Below are positions 63,705-64,000 of a stretch of DNA of 64,000 bases, in pieces (position 1 is the first letter of the stretch; every line of letters begins with the position of its first letter). The notes beneath the pieces were generated by a model, which was given only the letters and a program-made list of their open reading frames with translations, did not search any database and had not been told where the DNA came from. Position numbers and translations under genes: made by a program. This DNA comes from Bradyrhizobium sp. WSM471 (lineage in GTDB: Bacteria; Pseudomonadota; Alphaproteobacteria; Rhizobiales; Xanthobacteraceae): NCBI RefSeq assembly GCF_000244915.1, contig NZ_CM001442.1, positions 7,018,012-7,082,011 on the forward strand, written 5' to 3'.

Positions 63705-64000
63705 TCATTCGCCGAAGTGTCCTGCGATGTCACGCGCATCCCCTCCCCAATCCATAGGAAGGGCGCCTTGATCAACATAGCGATGGAAGCTGCTGAAAGA
63801 CCAATCGCGCACACGCGCGACGAGGCCATGCTTCACAGGATTGAAATGTATGTAATCAACGTGCCGCTCCAAGTCAGCATCGTCGCGAATTGCGTGCTCC
63901 CAGAACCGGCGTTGCCAAATGCCCTTCTCTCGCTTCCTCGATTTACTGATTGAACGCTCGCCGATCTCCAAGCCTCGCGAAAAGCTGCCCTTGATCAGAT
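63705..64000 (-). CDS. REP-associated tyrosine transposase (RAYT), partial at window edge
   Basis: The frame is open through the last base, so only the C-terminal ~98 residues are seen. GIWQRRFWEHAIRDDADLERHVDYIHFNPVKHGLVARV in sense is the conserved end of Y1 transposases of the RAYT/TnpA-REP group, single-strand transposases that act on REP hairpins. The neighbouring repeat at 63664-63703 is the expected substrate. The catalytic Tyr region should lie upstream or near YIHFNPVKH. Confidence 0.88.
   Translation of the reverse strand, partial: LIKGSFSRGLEIGERSISKSRKREKGIWQRRFWEHAIRDDADLERHVDYIHFNPVKHGLVARVRDWSFSSFHRYVDQGALPMDWGGDARDIAGHFGE

Overview
The window reads as a chromosomal segment of a GC-rich alphaproteobacterium of the Bradyrhizobium/Rhodopseudomonas type. 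Pointers are the lpxK-waaA-DUF374-DUF4170-inositol phosphatase cluster, hisZ beside hisG, CIRCE-controlled groESL, a glcDEF glycolate oxidase operon, a CheZ-like phosphatase, a ChbG/HpnK deacetylase, and many hairpin repeats of the kind scattered through Bradyrhizobium genomes. Most of the window is ordinary core genome with short intergenic gaps, and many of those gaps are filled by palindromic repeats.

Layout. 1-6752: 3' part of mutL, rsmD behind an RluB-type pseudouridine synthase with a very long Arg/Asp-rich leader, tadA, a fluoroacetate-dehalogenase-like hydrolase, purD. 6753-13700: an accessory patch. It opens with a decayed 3' half of tRNA-Leu(UAA) still joined to the 3' half of a group I intron, followed by one AT-richer 2045-residue gene with an N-terminal restriction-endonuclease-like domain, a long helical repeat region and two PIN-like segments. 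13707-28888: a membrane protein and winged-helix pair, hydrolases, xseA, the lipid A/KDO cluster, pmbA, ubiA, rsmE. 28971-38800: an AraC regulator, hisZ-hisG, a glycosyltransferase/deacetylase pair, an L,D-transpeptidase, a CheZ-like protein. 38900-45000: promoter, CIRCE, groES-groEL, secreted proteins, a lactate/glycolate permease. 45200-53930: an ABC exporter, a porin, a histone-H1-like Lys/Ala protein, glcDEF, a cytochrome c. 53946-64000: hydrolases, small secreted proteins, rpmJ, an amidohydrolase, a MerR-controlled oxidoreductase, a 2-haloacid dehalogenase, a YbaK protein, a class III cyclase, a TctC-type binding protein and, at the edge, a REP-associated transposase next to a copy of a repeat also found at the other end of the window.

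How the genes fit together. glcDEF oxidises glycolate, and the LctP-family permease about 4 kb away is a plausible importer of glycolate or lactate. lpxK, waaA and the DUF374 acyltransferase serve outer-membrane lipid A/KDO assembly in one overlapping operon. groESL carries a sigma70-type promoter with an HrcA operator (CIRCE) just downstream. Two unrelated dehalogenases (5 kb and 60 kb) suggest use or detoxification of haloacetates. The most unusual locus is the single giant nuclease-repeat-PIN gene behind the tRNA/intron remnant. It looks like a horizontally acquired single-gene conflict or anti-phage system. That role is inferred from architecture and context and has not been demonstrated.
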